Positions 1-8,365 are shown, counted from the stretch's first letter. The stretch: 20,763 nucleotides of DNA from Gnetum montanum (GCA_015680685.1 MNCI01002305.1:105023-125785), one strand, 5' to 3'. A program made the numbers and translations. The notes: generated by a model not told the origin, from the letters alone.

Positions 1-468
1 GTTCGACCGGATCGCACGTGCGACACTCGTTTCGTATGGTTGAGTGTAGGGGTATCTCGCCACTCATCACATTGGTAACGGTACTCCTCACCCTACCTTA
101 TACGTTGTTCACATTAATTATATGCTGCACCTTTTGAAACTCCTTTTATGCTACCCCTGACTTCATGCGTTGTAGTTCATACGCTATCAGTTTTACACTT
201 AGAAAATTTTTTCTTATGCTGGACACTTAGAAAATGTTTTCTTATGCTAGACACTTAGAAAATTTTTTCTTATGTTGGACACTTAGAAAATTTTTGGCAA
301 CTTAAATTTCACACGATGTAGACTTCACATGCTGCAGTTTTGCACACGTTGCACATTAGTCATGCTGCATACTCAACCCTGACCATACGCTGCACCCACT
401 GCACACTTAGCCCGAAACACACTCAGCATTTGTTAGCCAGCCTGTACGCTACCCCGTCATACATCACC
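1..468 (+). other. Leader or LTR-derived region upstream of the gag-like start
   Basis: This stretch precedes the first gag-like ATG at 469. It has no convincing ORF. It is pyrimidine-rich with scattered Tgc/cTgCAc words and contains the 28-bp tandem repeat listed separately. No clear LTR end or tRNA primer-binding site is visible, and the element probably continues off the left edge. Treating it as an untranslated leader or LTR remnant is inference from its position before gag. Confidence 0.4.
195..297. repeat. 28-bp tandem repeat, about 3.7 copies
   Basis: Units start at 195, 223, 251 and 279, so the period is exactly 28. Each begins acacttagaaaat and ends tcttatg(c/t)(t/a)gg/ag; the last unit is truncated at about 297. 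Copies differ by only one to three bases. It lies in the presumed leader of the gypsy remnant, where short tandem repeats are common in plant retroelements. Confidence 0.9.
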
Positions 469-1187
469 ATGGAGTCATCTCAGAACTCTAACACATGCAC
501 CTTCGTAATCCTTACACAGGAACAGTACAACTTTATCTATGTGAAGATTCAAGCCAACCTTCTCCTTGACACCACAGAACAAGAGGCAAAATGAAACTTT
601 GAGTGCATATACATGGGGGGTCATGAATTCACTCCCTCTATATATGATATCATCCCCCTTTCTGATCCCTAACACTGACTCATCTCCCAGCTCTTTATGG
701 TAAGGAGCCAAAACTCACGGCAACCCACTAAGAGCCCCAAAATCAAGATGAGGAAGATGACTTCGCAGCATAATCTGAACATGAGGATTCGTATTACACC
801 CTCACTTCCCATGCCTATGTGAACCCATCATTCAACCCTCGCATGGGACAGACGGTCCCTCATCAAGTGTCAATGAGCACACAAGCACCAGTATCCCAAT
901 AGAGACTAACCACACCCACCTCCACCCAGTACATGCCACCAATGCAAACACATGGGACCCCTTTCATCACTTCAGCTCTGCACATCCAGGATGTCACTTC
1001 ATAGTTTGTGGCTAGGCAAGGAACCATACCCCTTATTCAACAACCCAGTCACTTCAACGTGCCACACCTTGCAACCAAAACTCTTAACGTTACTCCACAG
1101 CAACAAATGACAACCCAACAATCTCCCCAACCAACTAATCTACCTACCGCTCAAGAGTGGGCTAAAGCAAAATAATGGATCCAAGCG

Positions 1188-1940
1188 TTGATTGACGAGG
1201 TAAAGCACCTCAAAACCACCAACACTGAAGTAGTTAAAGTACTGGACTTCTACCACGATGATCCAATTAGCTCTTCAGTGCCACCGTTAGCTTTACCCAA
1301 GGGAATCACACTCCCAAAGTTAACCAAGTACAACGGGAAGGGAGACCCAAACGCTCACTTGGTAACATTCTGATCAGAGACCCTATTGCTTCAAGCTTGG
1401 CCCCACGCAATCCTACGTGTGTTCACCATGTCCCTAATGAACAGTTCCTTAGACTAGTACCGAGCCCTTCCATGTAACTCCATATCCTCTCTGGAGGATC
1501 TGTTACACTAGTTCGTTACCAAGTTTAAGTACAACCTGAAGCCTGAAGCAACACTAAACACTTTGATACAGGTGAAACAAGCACCACTAGAGCCTATGCA
1601 GAAGTTCATTCAAAGATGGAGCGTAACCCTTAATGAACTTCATAAGCCCATCCCTGAAATGTATTTGCTTACGATTCTAAAGGAAGTCGTGAATGACTTC
1701 GTTAAGTTAAAACTATACTACCTAAGCGCTTAAACGTTGAGCCAAGCCTTCATGCAGATCAAGCATATTGAACAAGCTGCACAAAGCAGTATTGATCCTA
1801 CCTATGTGGCTTATAAGAACCAACACGTTACCAAACAACAAACAACAACAGAAATTGTAGCTGCAAGCACAAAAACAACAAACACAATTACCAACCCGTC
1901 TATAATAATAGGGGCCACCCCAAGGCCCAACTTTTAGCCC
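1188..1940 (+). pseudogene. Retroelement gag core (retrotrans_gag-like), with nonsense codons
   Basis: The translation in one frame includes L-P-K-L-T-K-Y-N-G-K-G-D-P-N-A-H-L just before the stop at 1371. This is the usual plant gypsy gag opening (KYdGkgDPxxHL). The same frame continues with F-V-T-K-F-K-Y-N, K-Q-A-P-L-E-P-M-Q-K-F-I-Q-R-W and a K-P-I-P-E-M segment, all typical of the gag helical domain that assembles virus-like particles. Stops at 1371, 1455, 1509, 1731 and 1935 interrupt it without changing frame, so it is a substitution-decayed pseudogene. The stop at 1371 sits where family members commonly have R (CGA to TGA). Confidence 0.8.
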
Positions 1941-2144
1941 AAAGATCACTCTAAGTATACGTCGCTACCCATGCGATCCTCTGAACTACTAGAACAACTC
2001 TTCAAAACCAGAAAAATCCAATACAAACAAGTGGTGGAGAATGCCCAACGAAGACATGACAGGTACTGTGAGCTACTAAGGAACCTCACCTTAGTAGCAC
2101 CAAAAGAGCCCCCAGTCCCACGACACTTCAAATTAGATCAATTC

Positions 2145-2186
2145 TGTCACTACCACCAGATGTTCGGTCACAATACCAACAACAGT
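2145..2186 (+). other. Degenerate gag zinc knuckle (C-x2-H-x4-H-x4-S)
   Basis: In the gag frame the residues read C-H-Y-H-Q-M-F-G-H-N-T-N-N-S. Many plant Tat-like gypsy elements use C-x2-H-x4-GH-x4-C as a nucleic-acid-binding knuckle. Here the last ligand is Ser (AGT, 2184-2186) instead of Cys, so zinc binding would be lost. A stop follows ten bases later at 2196. Confidence 0.7.
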
Positions 2187-2469
2187 CGTGCCTTATAAGA
2201 TGATCTTCAGATAATGATAGAACAGGGCCAACTCAACATCAACACCCTAAGTCAACCTAGGACAGATGATGCCTCCTATGTCATAAACTCCATTAGCATA
2301 GGAAGCAAGCCCAAACCTGTGTAGAAACCTTTTGTGATCCATGTGCTTCCCAGAAAGGCAACAATCCCCTACACCTCCATGAGCAAGAGGCCTTCCATCG
2401 TCATCAAGGTGCCACCTAGAGCACCAACAACACCTTTCATGGTCAAAGTACCACCACATCACACGTCCG

Positions 2470-2658
2470 CTAAGACGTTAAACTGGCAAGATTCAAAGCA
2501 ATCCTGAGCACCGAAGATACCCTTTGTGGTCAAAGTACCATCATAGTCGTCTGCTAAGACGTTAAACTGGAAAGAAGCATCATCGTCTGCTAAGACGTTA
2601 AACTGGCAAACACCCCAAGCACTGCAGGCAATGTCCTCTAAGACGTTAAACTGGCATG
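2470..2658 (+). repeat. Four in-frame K-T-L-N-W motif repeats in the gag-protease linker
   Basis: The 17-base word ctaagacgttaaactgg occurs four times. The AAG codons start at 2472, 2556, 2592 and 2640, giving spacings of 84, 36 and 48, all multiples of 12. All copies are in the polyprotein frame and read (S)(A/S)-K-T-L-N-W-(Q/K/H). They alternate with P-F-(V/M)-(V/I)-K-(V/M)-P peptides between about 2325 and 2760. Related gypsy linkers carry a P-W-x-Y type motif, which may be the counterpart (inference). Confidence 0.85.
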
Positions 2659-3098
2659 ATGCACCGACCACAACAACAAAGAAACCTTTCGTCATCAAGA
2701 TGCCACAACAAGCTAGTCAAACACCAACGACTCCTCCCAAACTACCATTTTTCATAAAGGTGCCACCATGCGATGGCCCCTCATGTACCTAGAGCCCAAC
2801 CGTAGGCAATGTCTCAACCTCTTCTCCCTCAAGAGTTAACCTTGCCAACAACATGGGTAAGCCTATCAAATGACAGTAGAAGAGGACAAATGAACAATGA
2901 ACAACATTCACAACTGAAACAAAAGCCACACCAAGTAAGAAATAATTGAATGTTGGGGCCCCTGCCCCTAATCTCAAGAAAACCAAGCCCAAGCCCTCTA
3001 TGTAAGAGGCCCATCCCTCAACCCATACGAAGGAAGCCAAAGCCAACATAACGACCAACAACACAGACTTCATAGCTGCACTAGCTCAGGTAAAACAA

Positions 3099-3851
3099 AT
3101 GGTCAAACAGAAGAACACAATGATGAGCTTATATGACCTGGTCATGACTTCAGCCGCTCACCGCGAAGCCTTAGCTCAAACATTAGCATCCATTCCTGTT
3201 ATGGAGGACATCCCCGCAAATGAAGAATCCATCCGTGCAATGATTTTGCAACATACACCACAAGGATTGGGTTCAAACACCTTAGCCTTCCACGACGATG
3301 CAGTTAAAGTCAACCTTGAACGAGGGGAGGTCACAACAGCTCCATTGTCGATTAGCGTACGTCTTGAGCAATGTACCATTCGCAGAGTGCACATTGATGA
3401 TGGTGCGGCAACAAATGTAGTTCTATACTCTGTCATCAGCAAACTAGGCATGGCAGACGAGATCATGCTAACAGAAACCACGTGTCTAAAATCTTTCAAC
3501 GGATCACGTGTCACAGTCAAGAGCATGATTAACCTAGCCTTCGTGGCAGGTGAACAATTCCCCACCAACGCAGAGTTTACTGTCATAGAAGAGATGCCCA
3601 GTTTCAACATGATTCTTGGCAGACCTTGGCTAGCGCAACAACGAGCTGTTTCCTCACCGATACATCAAGAAATCCGCATTCCATATGAAGGTGGAGAAGT
3701 CATTATACATGGCGACAACACTCCCTTTCAAGCCGACCACAACATAGACATGTCACAGGTCTTGAAAAAGGAGCCTCTTGATGCAACACACACAGTAACA
3801 AACGCAACACCTAGAGCCAAAATGCCTGGACGAGTGGAAACTGCGTTCTGA
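3099..3851 (+). CDS. Retropepsin-like aspartic protease domain, open 250-aa ORF
   Basis: This is the longest open frame in the window and the only uninterrupted piece of the gag-protease polyprotein. The frame is open upstream of 3099 as well (back to the stop near 3003), so the ATG is a convenience start and not necessarily native. It shows the plant gypsy protease layout: F-H-D-D around residue 64, the active-site segment H-I-D-D-G-A-A-T-N at about 98-106 with the catalytic Asp at about 100, and the downstream I-L-G-R-P-W-L motif at about 172-178. Retropepsins cut the gag-pol polyprotein as dimers. The ORF ends in TGA with no reverse transcriptase behind it, so it is probably a relic that has escaped stops. 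An antisense ORF at 3176-3610 is a shadow. Confidence 0.8.
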   Translation: MVKQKNTMMSLYDLVMTSAAHREALAQTLASIPVMEDIPANEESIRAMILQHTPQGLGSNTLAFHDDAVKVNLERGEVTTAPLSISVRLEQCTIRRVHIDDGAATNVVLYSVISKLGMADEIMLTETTCLKSFNGSRVTVKSMINLAFVAGEQFPTNAEFTVIEEMPSFNMILGRPWLAQQRAVSSPIHQEIRIPYEGGEVIIHGDNTPFQADHNIDMSQVLKKEPLDATHTVTNATPRAKMPGRVETAF

Positions 3852-4215
3852 CCAATGCACATTCTAATTGTTTATCAATACAAACAGTTTGCATCATTGC
3901 CCATATTTGTGTAGTTTACATTATTGTTCTTGTTCACATTTTTTGCTATTTTCATTATTTGTCATTTTAACATTTACATTCATTTTCATTCGTTTACGTT
4001 CAATTTTGCATTTTTTTACATATAACCCAACGTACCGCAATTGTCTACGTTCGAGAAAGTCCTCGTTTGATCACGTGCGGACCATTCAAGGCACTCTACC
4101 TTCGTTCATGTTCATTTCTAGCTTGCCCTCAAGCGAAGATAGGGTCTTACTGTTTCATCCCTAAATCTCTTCACCGACGATTTCAAATAGTACACATGGT
4201 CTATGAAGTTACCTT
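3852..4215. other. AT- and pyrimidine-rich tail between the protease stop and the TAR pseudogene
   Basis: No reverse transcriptase or integrase motifs appear in any frame. From 3900 to 4020 it is dominated by cattt/attttc words, as in retroelement 3' untranslated or LTR sequence. Homology to the TAR gene stops at about 4216, so the insertion boundary of the element, or a rearrangement point, should lie close to 4216. I could not identify a matching LTR pair or a target-site duplication. Confidence 0.4.
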
Positions 4216-4224
4216 CAGCAGGTT

Positions 4225-4268
4225 ACATGACTTTCGTGAAAAAGTTGCATGACTTGCTTGAAAAAGTC
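4225..4268. repeat. Imperfect 22-bp tandem duplication at the end of the TAR exon
   Basis: The units 4247-4268 and 4225-4246 agree at 18 of 22 positions on the minus strand (core ACTTTTTCA...AGTCATG). The period of 22 breaks frame. Skipping one unit brings a P-A codon pair into frame right where the family has P-A-x-A-W. It is older than the 55-bp duplication, judging by its divergence. Confidence 0.75.
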
Positions 4269-4375
4269 GCAATGCTCGGAAGTTGTGTTCTGCAAGGTAA
4301 AACGGTCATCCGCAACCTTCTTCCAGCGCCATCGTAGTTCGTTGTAGCTGAAATCAAACATCTTTTGTTCTCTTA

Positions 4376-4485
4376 TGTTTTCCTGGTAACCCTTGACGAT
4401 AGTCCTTAACAATGTTGTGGCTCTAAACTGTGTTTTCCTGGTAACCCTTGACGATAGTCCTTAACAATGTTGTGGCTCTAAACTG
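4376..4485. repeat. Exact 55-bp tandem duplication inside the TAR last exon segment
   Basis: Positions 4376-4430 and 4431-4485 are identical (55/55 by eye), starting tgttttcctggtaacc. Since 55 is not a multiple of three, the duplication shifts the minus-strand reading frame and produces TAG at 4425-4423. With one copy, the family frame runs on into the R-W-x-x-x-K segment. Identity of the copies points to a recent event. Confidence 0.95.
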
Positions 4486-4570
4486 AGCATTGTGGGACAC
4501 TAAGCCTATAATCCCCTGCACGTATTCTTTCATTCTGTTGTACACGGCCTCGTCTTTTACAAGTGCCCAT

Positions 4571-4669
4571 CTGCATTATTTAACATAAAATGTTAGAACA
4601 TGTAACCTAAATGCATTGATAAATAAAAGTGGTGTTGCAAAGCCATGGCATTTTTGTTAATTACAGAGC
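4571..4669 (-). other. Inferred TAR intron, 99 bp, with GC donor
   Basis: The expected family junction is R-F-G-W-A-L. The only join that gives it is AGATTTGG|GC...CAG|ATGGGCACT, which makes a split GG|A glycine codon. The intron would therefore start with GC instead of GT. The nearest GT, five bases further in, throws the next exon out of frame. This may be a GC-AG intron or a decayed GT donor. Confidence 0.6.
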
Positions 4670-4955
4670 CCAAATCTGGTACCGGCATGACCAGTCAACT
4701 TGGAAAGAGAGAATAACATATCGTCGTCGTTGGCAGTTTCAGTGATGGGAGTGGAGTGTGGCCACCAAGAAACTCTGTCCGACACAACCTTCACATCACC
4801 TTTTAAAATTGATTTCTGGGGGTATCCATCCGGGTTATTCGGATTCGTTATAATTTCCAGAAATTTTTCGCCTTTGGTTTGCTCGAGGTATTTCTTTGAA
4901 TCTCCTCTCCACTTGTACCTATGGAATCGAACATCTGTGTTTGAGTACGAAATTC

Positions 4956-5066
4956 CTGCATGCAACAACCAAAAACCCGTTAGACAATGATCATGGGGTA
5001 TTCATTAATGACCATTATTGTTATTGCCACACATATACACATGAATAAAAGTAAAAATTTGGCAAC
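4956..5066 (-). other. Inferred TAR intron, 111 bp, GT-AG
   Basis: On the minus strand the donor is ATGG|GTTGCC (exon ends 5067) and the acceptor is CATGCAG|GAATTT (exon starts 4955). Joining gives a split G|GA glycine codon and keeps the family reading frame through to the Y-K-W-x-G-D motif. Length and AT content suit a short plant intron. Confidence 0.65.
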
Positions 5067-5375
5067 CCATGAAGTAGGATGGCGCAGAGGCAATTACTAG
5101 TGACTGATTTTTCGTATAGCCGTCTGAAGTAGAATAAGAAAGACTATGAACAGCTGCGCTAAGAAGATTTGATGATCCAGCACCAACAACAATATACTTG
5201 TTTTTGGCCACCGCATTGCCTACTAACTCATGAAGACTTTTTATCCAATAATCTAATTCTGGACTAGTCTGATTACTGATTTGACCACTGATATCATAGC
5301 TCATCCGGTAGGACAACATTAGAGCTGACCTCTGCATTTTTAATCCAAAATGGCTCTAGGAAACCCGGATCAATA

Positions 5376-5640
5376 CTGTAATTCAAAAATTTCAAATACA
5401 AAACTAAACAAACACTTACAAGCGTAGTCACTCCTATGCTATGTGCGGGAGATTCGCCATTCCTGATAAATTTTTACGAACTGTTCGCGTTGGATTCGGA
5501 GCGCATACAGAAGCACATTAAATTTGCAATGGGTACGTATTTCATAATTTCCAATCAAATCTTGTCTGAATCTGTACATATACATTGAAATGGTCACCCT
5601 CATATTATTATTGCCTTGTTCTCGACGTCATTGTGCATTA
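5376..5640. other. Possible upstream exon region of TAR copy 1; unresolved open stretches on both strands
   Basis: On the minus strand an open stretch from the ATG ending at 5587 (M-Y-M-Y-R-F-R) runs 48 codons to a TAG near 5441, with a good donor (CTT|GTAAGT) at about 5420. On the plus strand an open stretch starting M-L-C-A-G-D-S at about 5437 runs past a GTACGT donor at about 5530 to a stop near 5585. I recognise neither. A TAR N-terminal exon is expected about here, but the frames reaching the GTAAGT donor do not join cleanly to segment a. Confidence 0.25.
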
Positions 5641-7843
5641 AAATCATACTTGTCTTCTCCTGCTCTGAATCTTCCCAGAAACTTCATTTCATTCTTAAGT
5701 GGCCAGCAAGCAATCAAGACTCATGGCATCGGCATGACACAGACCACAGAAAACAGGGAATACGAATGAATAAACAAACACAGGGAAATCACAAAAGGGC
5801 TACTTTGGTAACCGAAGGCCTAAGGGCCAAGTTTGGGTCATACGGAAATCAAGTTTGGAACGGGGCCTGCCAGGTAAACATTGCAGTTGCATGGATTGGT
5901 CTTTGGGAGCGTCAAAGGTTCCGCCACGACTCACACATTCACGCATGTTTATTGGTCATTGCTGGTTCTTGCTCTTTTTCTCATATCACGCGTGTTTATT
6001 GGTCATTGCTGGTTCTTGCTCTTTTTCTCATATCTCTGCTGAAAAAAGAAAAAACAAGACAGGGTCATGGGTCATAACACGATGACAGATGGATGCTTGT
6101 TCAACCTTTTTTTAATATCTGTTTACTTATGGGCCAATTAAGCCTACCATGGCCAATGGCCATATGCAAGCTCATGGTGCTCTGTTTTTACTTTCCCTTT
6201 CATCATGACTAGGTGAGGTGAGTTACTCGGCTGTGCCTAGTTTAGTTAAGTTGTGTCTTCTTATAATGTGGTTGTCTTCAACATGGCCCTATGGCACTAC
6301 TCACATTCTCGTTGAAACAAAAGTATCAGTAGACATGATTTGTTATAAATTTGGTTGAGGGTTGCGGCTTAATTTCATTTTAAGAAAGATTGGATTGAGT
6401 AACAAAAGGGTTTCATTTTATTGCTGTCATTTTGGTTGTTGCAAAAATTATATGTTTAGGCAGATTATGGCTTTGAGTAAGGAAATGGATTGGATGCCCT
6501 CCATACCTTTGCAAATTTTCTTGCTTCGGTGTAATGGTGATATTGCAATCTTTGCTGAAATTTTTAAGCATAAACAATAGTTTGGATTTACATTGTACTT
6601 GTTCTATATTCTACAATGTTTTTTTTAATGATATATGAGATTTAATTTTTAAAAAAAGGGTTAATATATTTAAATTTTTTCTATGACTTCCCCAGCTACA
6701 AACCTGTCCCCACTTTTTCTTGAACCACAAGTACCCATACCCAAACATGTTCAGAATCACTAATCTTTGATTCCTCACTTCCAAGAATCAGATTCTTTTG
6801 ATGCATAGCTCTTATGTCTTAAAAAAGTGTTTCTGTCGACGTTAAATAGCCGTTATGGCACTCACATGAAGATCCACGTGAACACCATCACGAATTTACT
6901 GCAGGTTGGTGAAGATGGTACATGTGAACAAGAAACGTTAACTCAGCATTCCAGCGCCGTCATAAAATTCTTTTATAAATAAAATATTATTTATATATTT
7001 ATCTTCATCCACGGTTGAGATGAAACTCCAAGTTATGTCTCTGTTGCTTTTCTTTAATTTCAAGGAAAGCTTGGAGCATTATCTTATAGGCTTGAGTGTA
7101 ATTGGCAGTGCAATCTTGCTAGTGCCATGGTTTTGTTTTCTATTTACGGTGTTTTGAAAGAACGAAAATGTATTACATGGGCTAGTATGAACACTCATTG
7201 TTCTTAGTGCAGGTGGTATGTATTCAATAGCATAGCAAGCACTTTTCATTTACGTACATGTTGATGAAGGTGATAACTTCTTCCCGTCGAATAGGGTATT
7301 AATAAATCAGTCGGAACTGACACGAACGACGCACCATCTTATTTCCAAGACGCTTTTAATCTTGTTCGTATCATGTGATATTTTTTAATGAAATTTTCCA
7401 TGGCTGGCATATGAGTTATATCAATTCTACAATAAAATCTCAATCAACAATTTGATTAGGAGTCGCAGTAAGCAATTCAAAATAGAAATGAAGTTTTTTA
7501 CATGGCTTGATTTTGTTTGTATGTTTAGGCAGTTTTGCACTAATAAAAAAACATGATTCTCCTGGAGCAGATTTTGATGGCCATGATTACAAATTGTTTA
7601 CCATTTCCATTTTAATTAATAGTTCAACGGCTTTCTACTTGATTTTCCCAAGTTATTGTGTTGGAAATATTTTAACGTGTTATATGACCAAGTATTACTC
7701 ATCAGTTATGGTTGTCTTCGCTTCGCATGAGGCTGTACTGCGCTGCCTATTGCAGAAAGCAATTTGAAAGTATAAAAATTAGTAGCTTTTTTCAGGCATT
7801 ATGTAATAATGTATATTTAAAATTTGATAAATATATTTTAAAA
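5641..7843. other. Non-genic stretch with a 47-bp duplication; no supported gene
   Basis: A 153-aa plus-strand ORF (5616-6077) crosses the 47-bp tandem duplication, has no recognisable motif and is best read as chance. The remainder has short ORFs only and is AT-rich, especially 6580-6680 and 7300-7500. A perfect short palindrome (AAGAATC-a-GATTCTT) lies at 6783-6797 and a CACGTG box at about 6876. No RNA gene, LTR or transposase motif was seen. It is upstream (5') of the minus-strand TAR pseudogene, so ancestral promoter sequence may be included, but nothing proves it. Confidence 0.4.
5941..6034. repeat. 47-bp tandem duplication
   Basis: Units 5941-5987 and 5988-6034 differ at one base (acgcatg versus acgcgtg at the start). 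The shared core begins tgtttattggtcattgc. It forms part of a chance ORF and has no known role. Confidence 0.92.
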
Positions 7844-7961
7844 AAATTTCATAAATGCTAGAGCTTTCTCCAGAAGCAATGAGCAGCATTNAAATTTCAT
7901 AAATGCTAGAGCTTTCTCCAGAAGCAATGTAGAGCTTTCTCCAGAAGCAATGAGCAGCATT
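7844..7961. repeat. Partial tandem repeat units flanking an ambiguous base (N at 7891)
   Basis: Unit 1 is 7844-7890 (47 bp), then N at 7891. Unit 2 is 7892-7929, lacking its last nine bases, and unit 3 is 7930-7961, lacking its first bases. The shared core is gagctttctccagaagcaat. The single N inside a repeat suggests an unresolved copy number or a joined assembly gap; biology and artefact cannot be separated here. Confidence 0.85.
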
Positions 7962-8179
7962 CTTAGGGACTGATTGCTATGGAAAATAGGTAAGCTATGG
8001 AAATTGGGTAAGGGCTTGCTAGGATATCCTCTAAAAATGACACACAACATCATGGATGTTATGAAAAGTAGACAAGGATTCCCACATCAATGATAGGTCT
8101 CGGTAAAGAAGCAAATCCAGCATTTCAATTCAAATGCAACCTAGAACATTGGCTCTTTTAATAAGTTGCGACATCATTA

Positions 8180-8365
8180 TTGCAAGAAAGCCATGGAAAG
8201 TAAGACCAAAGAAAACATGGGGAAAATGTTCAAACATGATTTGAGGAGACTACCAATAAACAAAGATGTAGCTCTTCATAAAGACCAATGGCCAATAAAA
8301 AAAATCATGTAGCTCAACCCTATTTTGTTGGGACAAGGCTAAGATGATATTGATGATGATATTTA
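8180..8365 (+). mobile_element. 3' end of an RTE-type LINE with a (GAT)n-like tail
   Basis: From 8188 the translation reads K-P-W-K-V-R-P-K-K-T-W-G. After a one-base deletion near 8221-8226 it reads H-D-L-R-R-L-P-I-N-K-D-V-A-L-H-K-D-Q-W. This is the characteristic C-terminal end (GRPkkTW...DL...al.R..W) of plant RTE-clade LINE polyproteins. It is followed by ttgttgggacaaggctaaga and a gatgatattgatgatgat tail at 8343-8360, the usual 3' terminus of such elements and of SINEs that share it. The upstream part (reverse transcriptase) is missing, as expected for 5'-truncated insertion. The clade is assigned from remembered family pattern, not a search. Confidence 0.7.

Larger units (their letters stand above)
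469..3851 (+). mobile_element. Ty3/gypsy-like gag-protease remnant without pol
   Basis: A plus-strand retroelement polyprotein can be followed almost end to end. The ATG at 469 sits in a good plant context (caccATGg) and reads about 41 codons in frame 1 to a stop at about 594. A frameshift between about 594 and 740 moves the reading to the frame of position 3099, and that frame continues to the stop at 3851. The order is N-terminal gag, gag core (1280-1800), zinc knuckle (2145-2186), proline-rich linker with repeats (2325-2790) and retropepsin (3099-3851). In-frame stops include 900, 1002, 1173, 1371, 1455, 1509, 1731, 1935, 2196, 2322, 2505, 2544 and 2790. No reverse transcriptase, RNase H or integrase follows the protease. 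The zinc-knuckle and linker style resembles Tat/Ogre/Athila-like gypsy elements (family knowledge). Whether this is a non-autonomous gag-only lineage or a truncated full element cannot be settled here. Confidence 0.85.
4216..5375 (-). pseudogene. TAR: TAA1/TAR-family tryptophan aminotransferase pseudogene, copy 1 (three exon segments)
   Basis: On the minus strand three exon segments match the plant TAA1/TAR (alliinase C-terminal, PLP fold-type I) family, whose active members convert L-tryptophan to indole-3-pyruvate. Segment a (5375-5067) reads D-P-G-F-L-E-P-F-W, then L-H-E-L-V-G-N-A-V and Y-I-V-V-G-A-G-S-S. Segment b (4955-4670) reads Y-K-W-R-G-D, N-P-N-N-P-D-G (4845-4825), W-W-P-H-S-T-P-I and S-K-L-T-G-H-A-G, with the PLP-binding lysine codon at 4701-4699. 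Segment c (4570-about 4217) reads W-A-L-V-K-D, then C-x-F-F near its end. Introns are 5066-4956 (GT-AG) and 4669-4571 (GC-AG). Defects are a deletion/frameshift near 5305, a 55-bp exact duplication creating a stop at 4425-4423, a 22-bp imperfect duplication at 4225-4268, and loss of everything after the P-A-x-A-W-x-K region. The N-terminal exon was not found with confidence. Confidence 0.88.

Noticed and set aside
195-297. CRISPR-like array
   Set aside because: The repeats are directly adjacent with no variable spacers, and the context is a plant retroelement leader.
2459-3073. Minus-strand ORFs of 79-94 aa in the gag-protease linker
   Set aside because: They are shadows of the gag linker frame, and their repeated Q-F-N-V-L motif is the antisense of the K-T-L-N-W repeats.
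3176-3610. 144-aa minus-strand ORF
   Set aside because: It is the antisense shadow of the retropepsin ORF, which carries recognisable motifs on the plus strand.
3868-4164. 98-aa plus-strand ORF after the protease as part of pol
   Set aside because: It is rich in Phe, Leu, Ser and His from pyrimidine-rich DNA and has no reverse transcriptase or integrase motif.
5616-6077. 153-aa plus-strand ORF as a gene
   Set aside because: It spans a 47-bp tandem duplication, shows no motif and contains repeated hydrophobic segments produced by that duplication.
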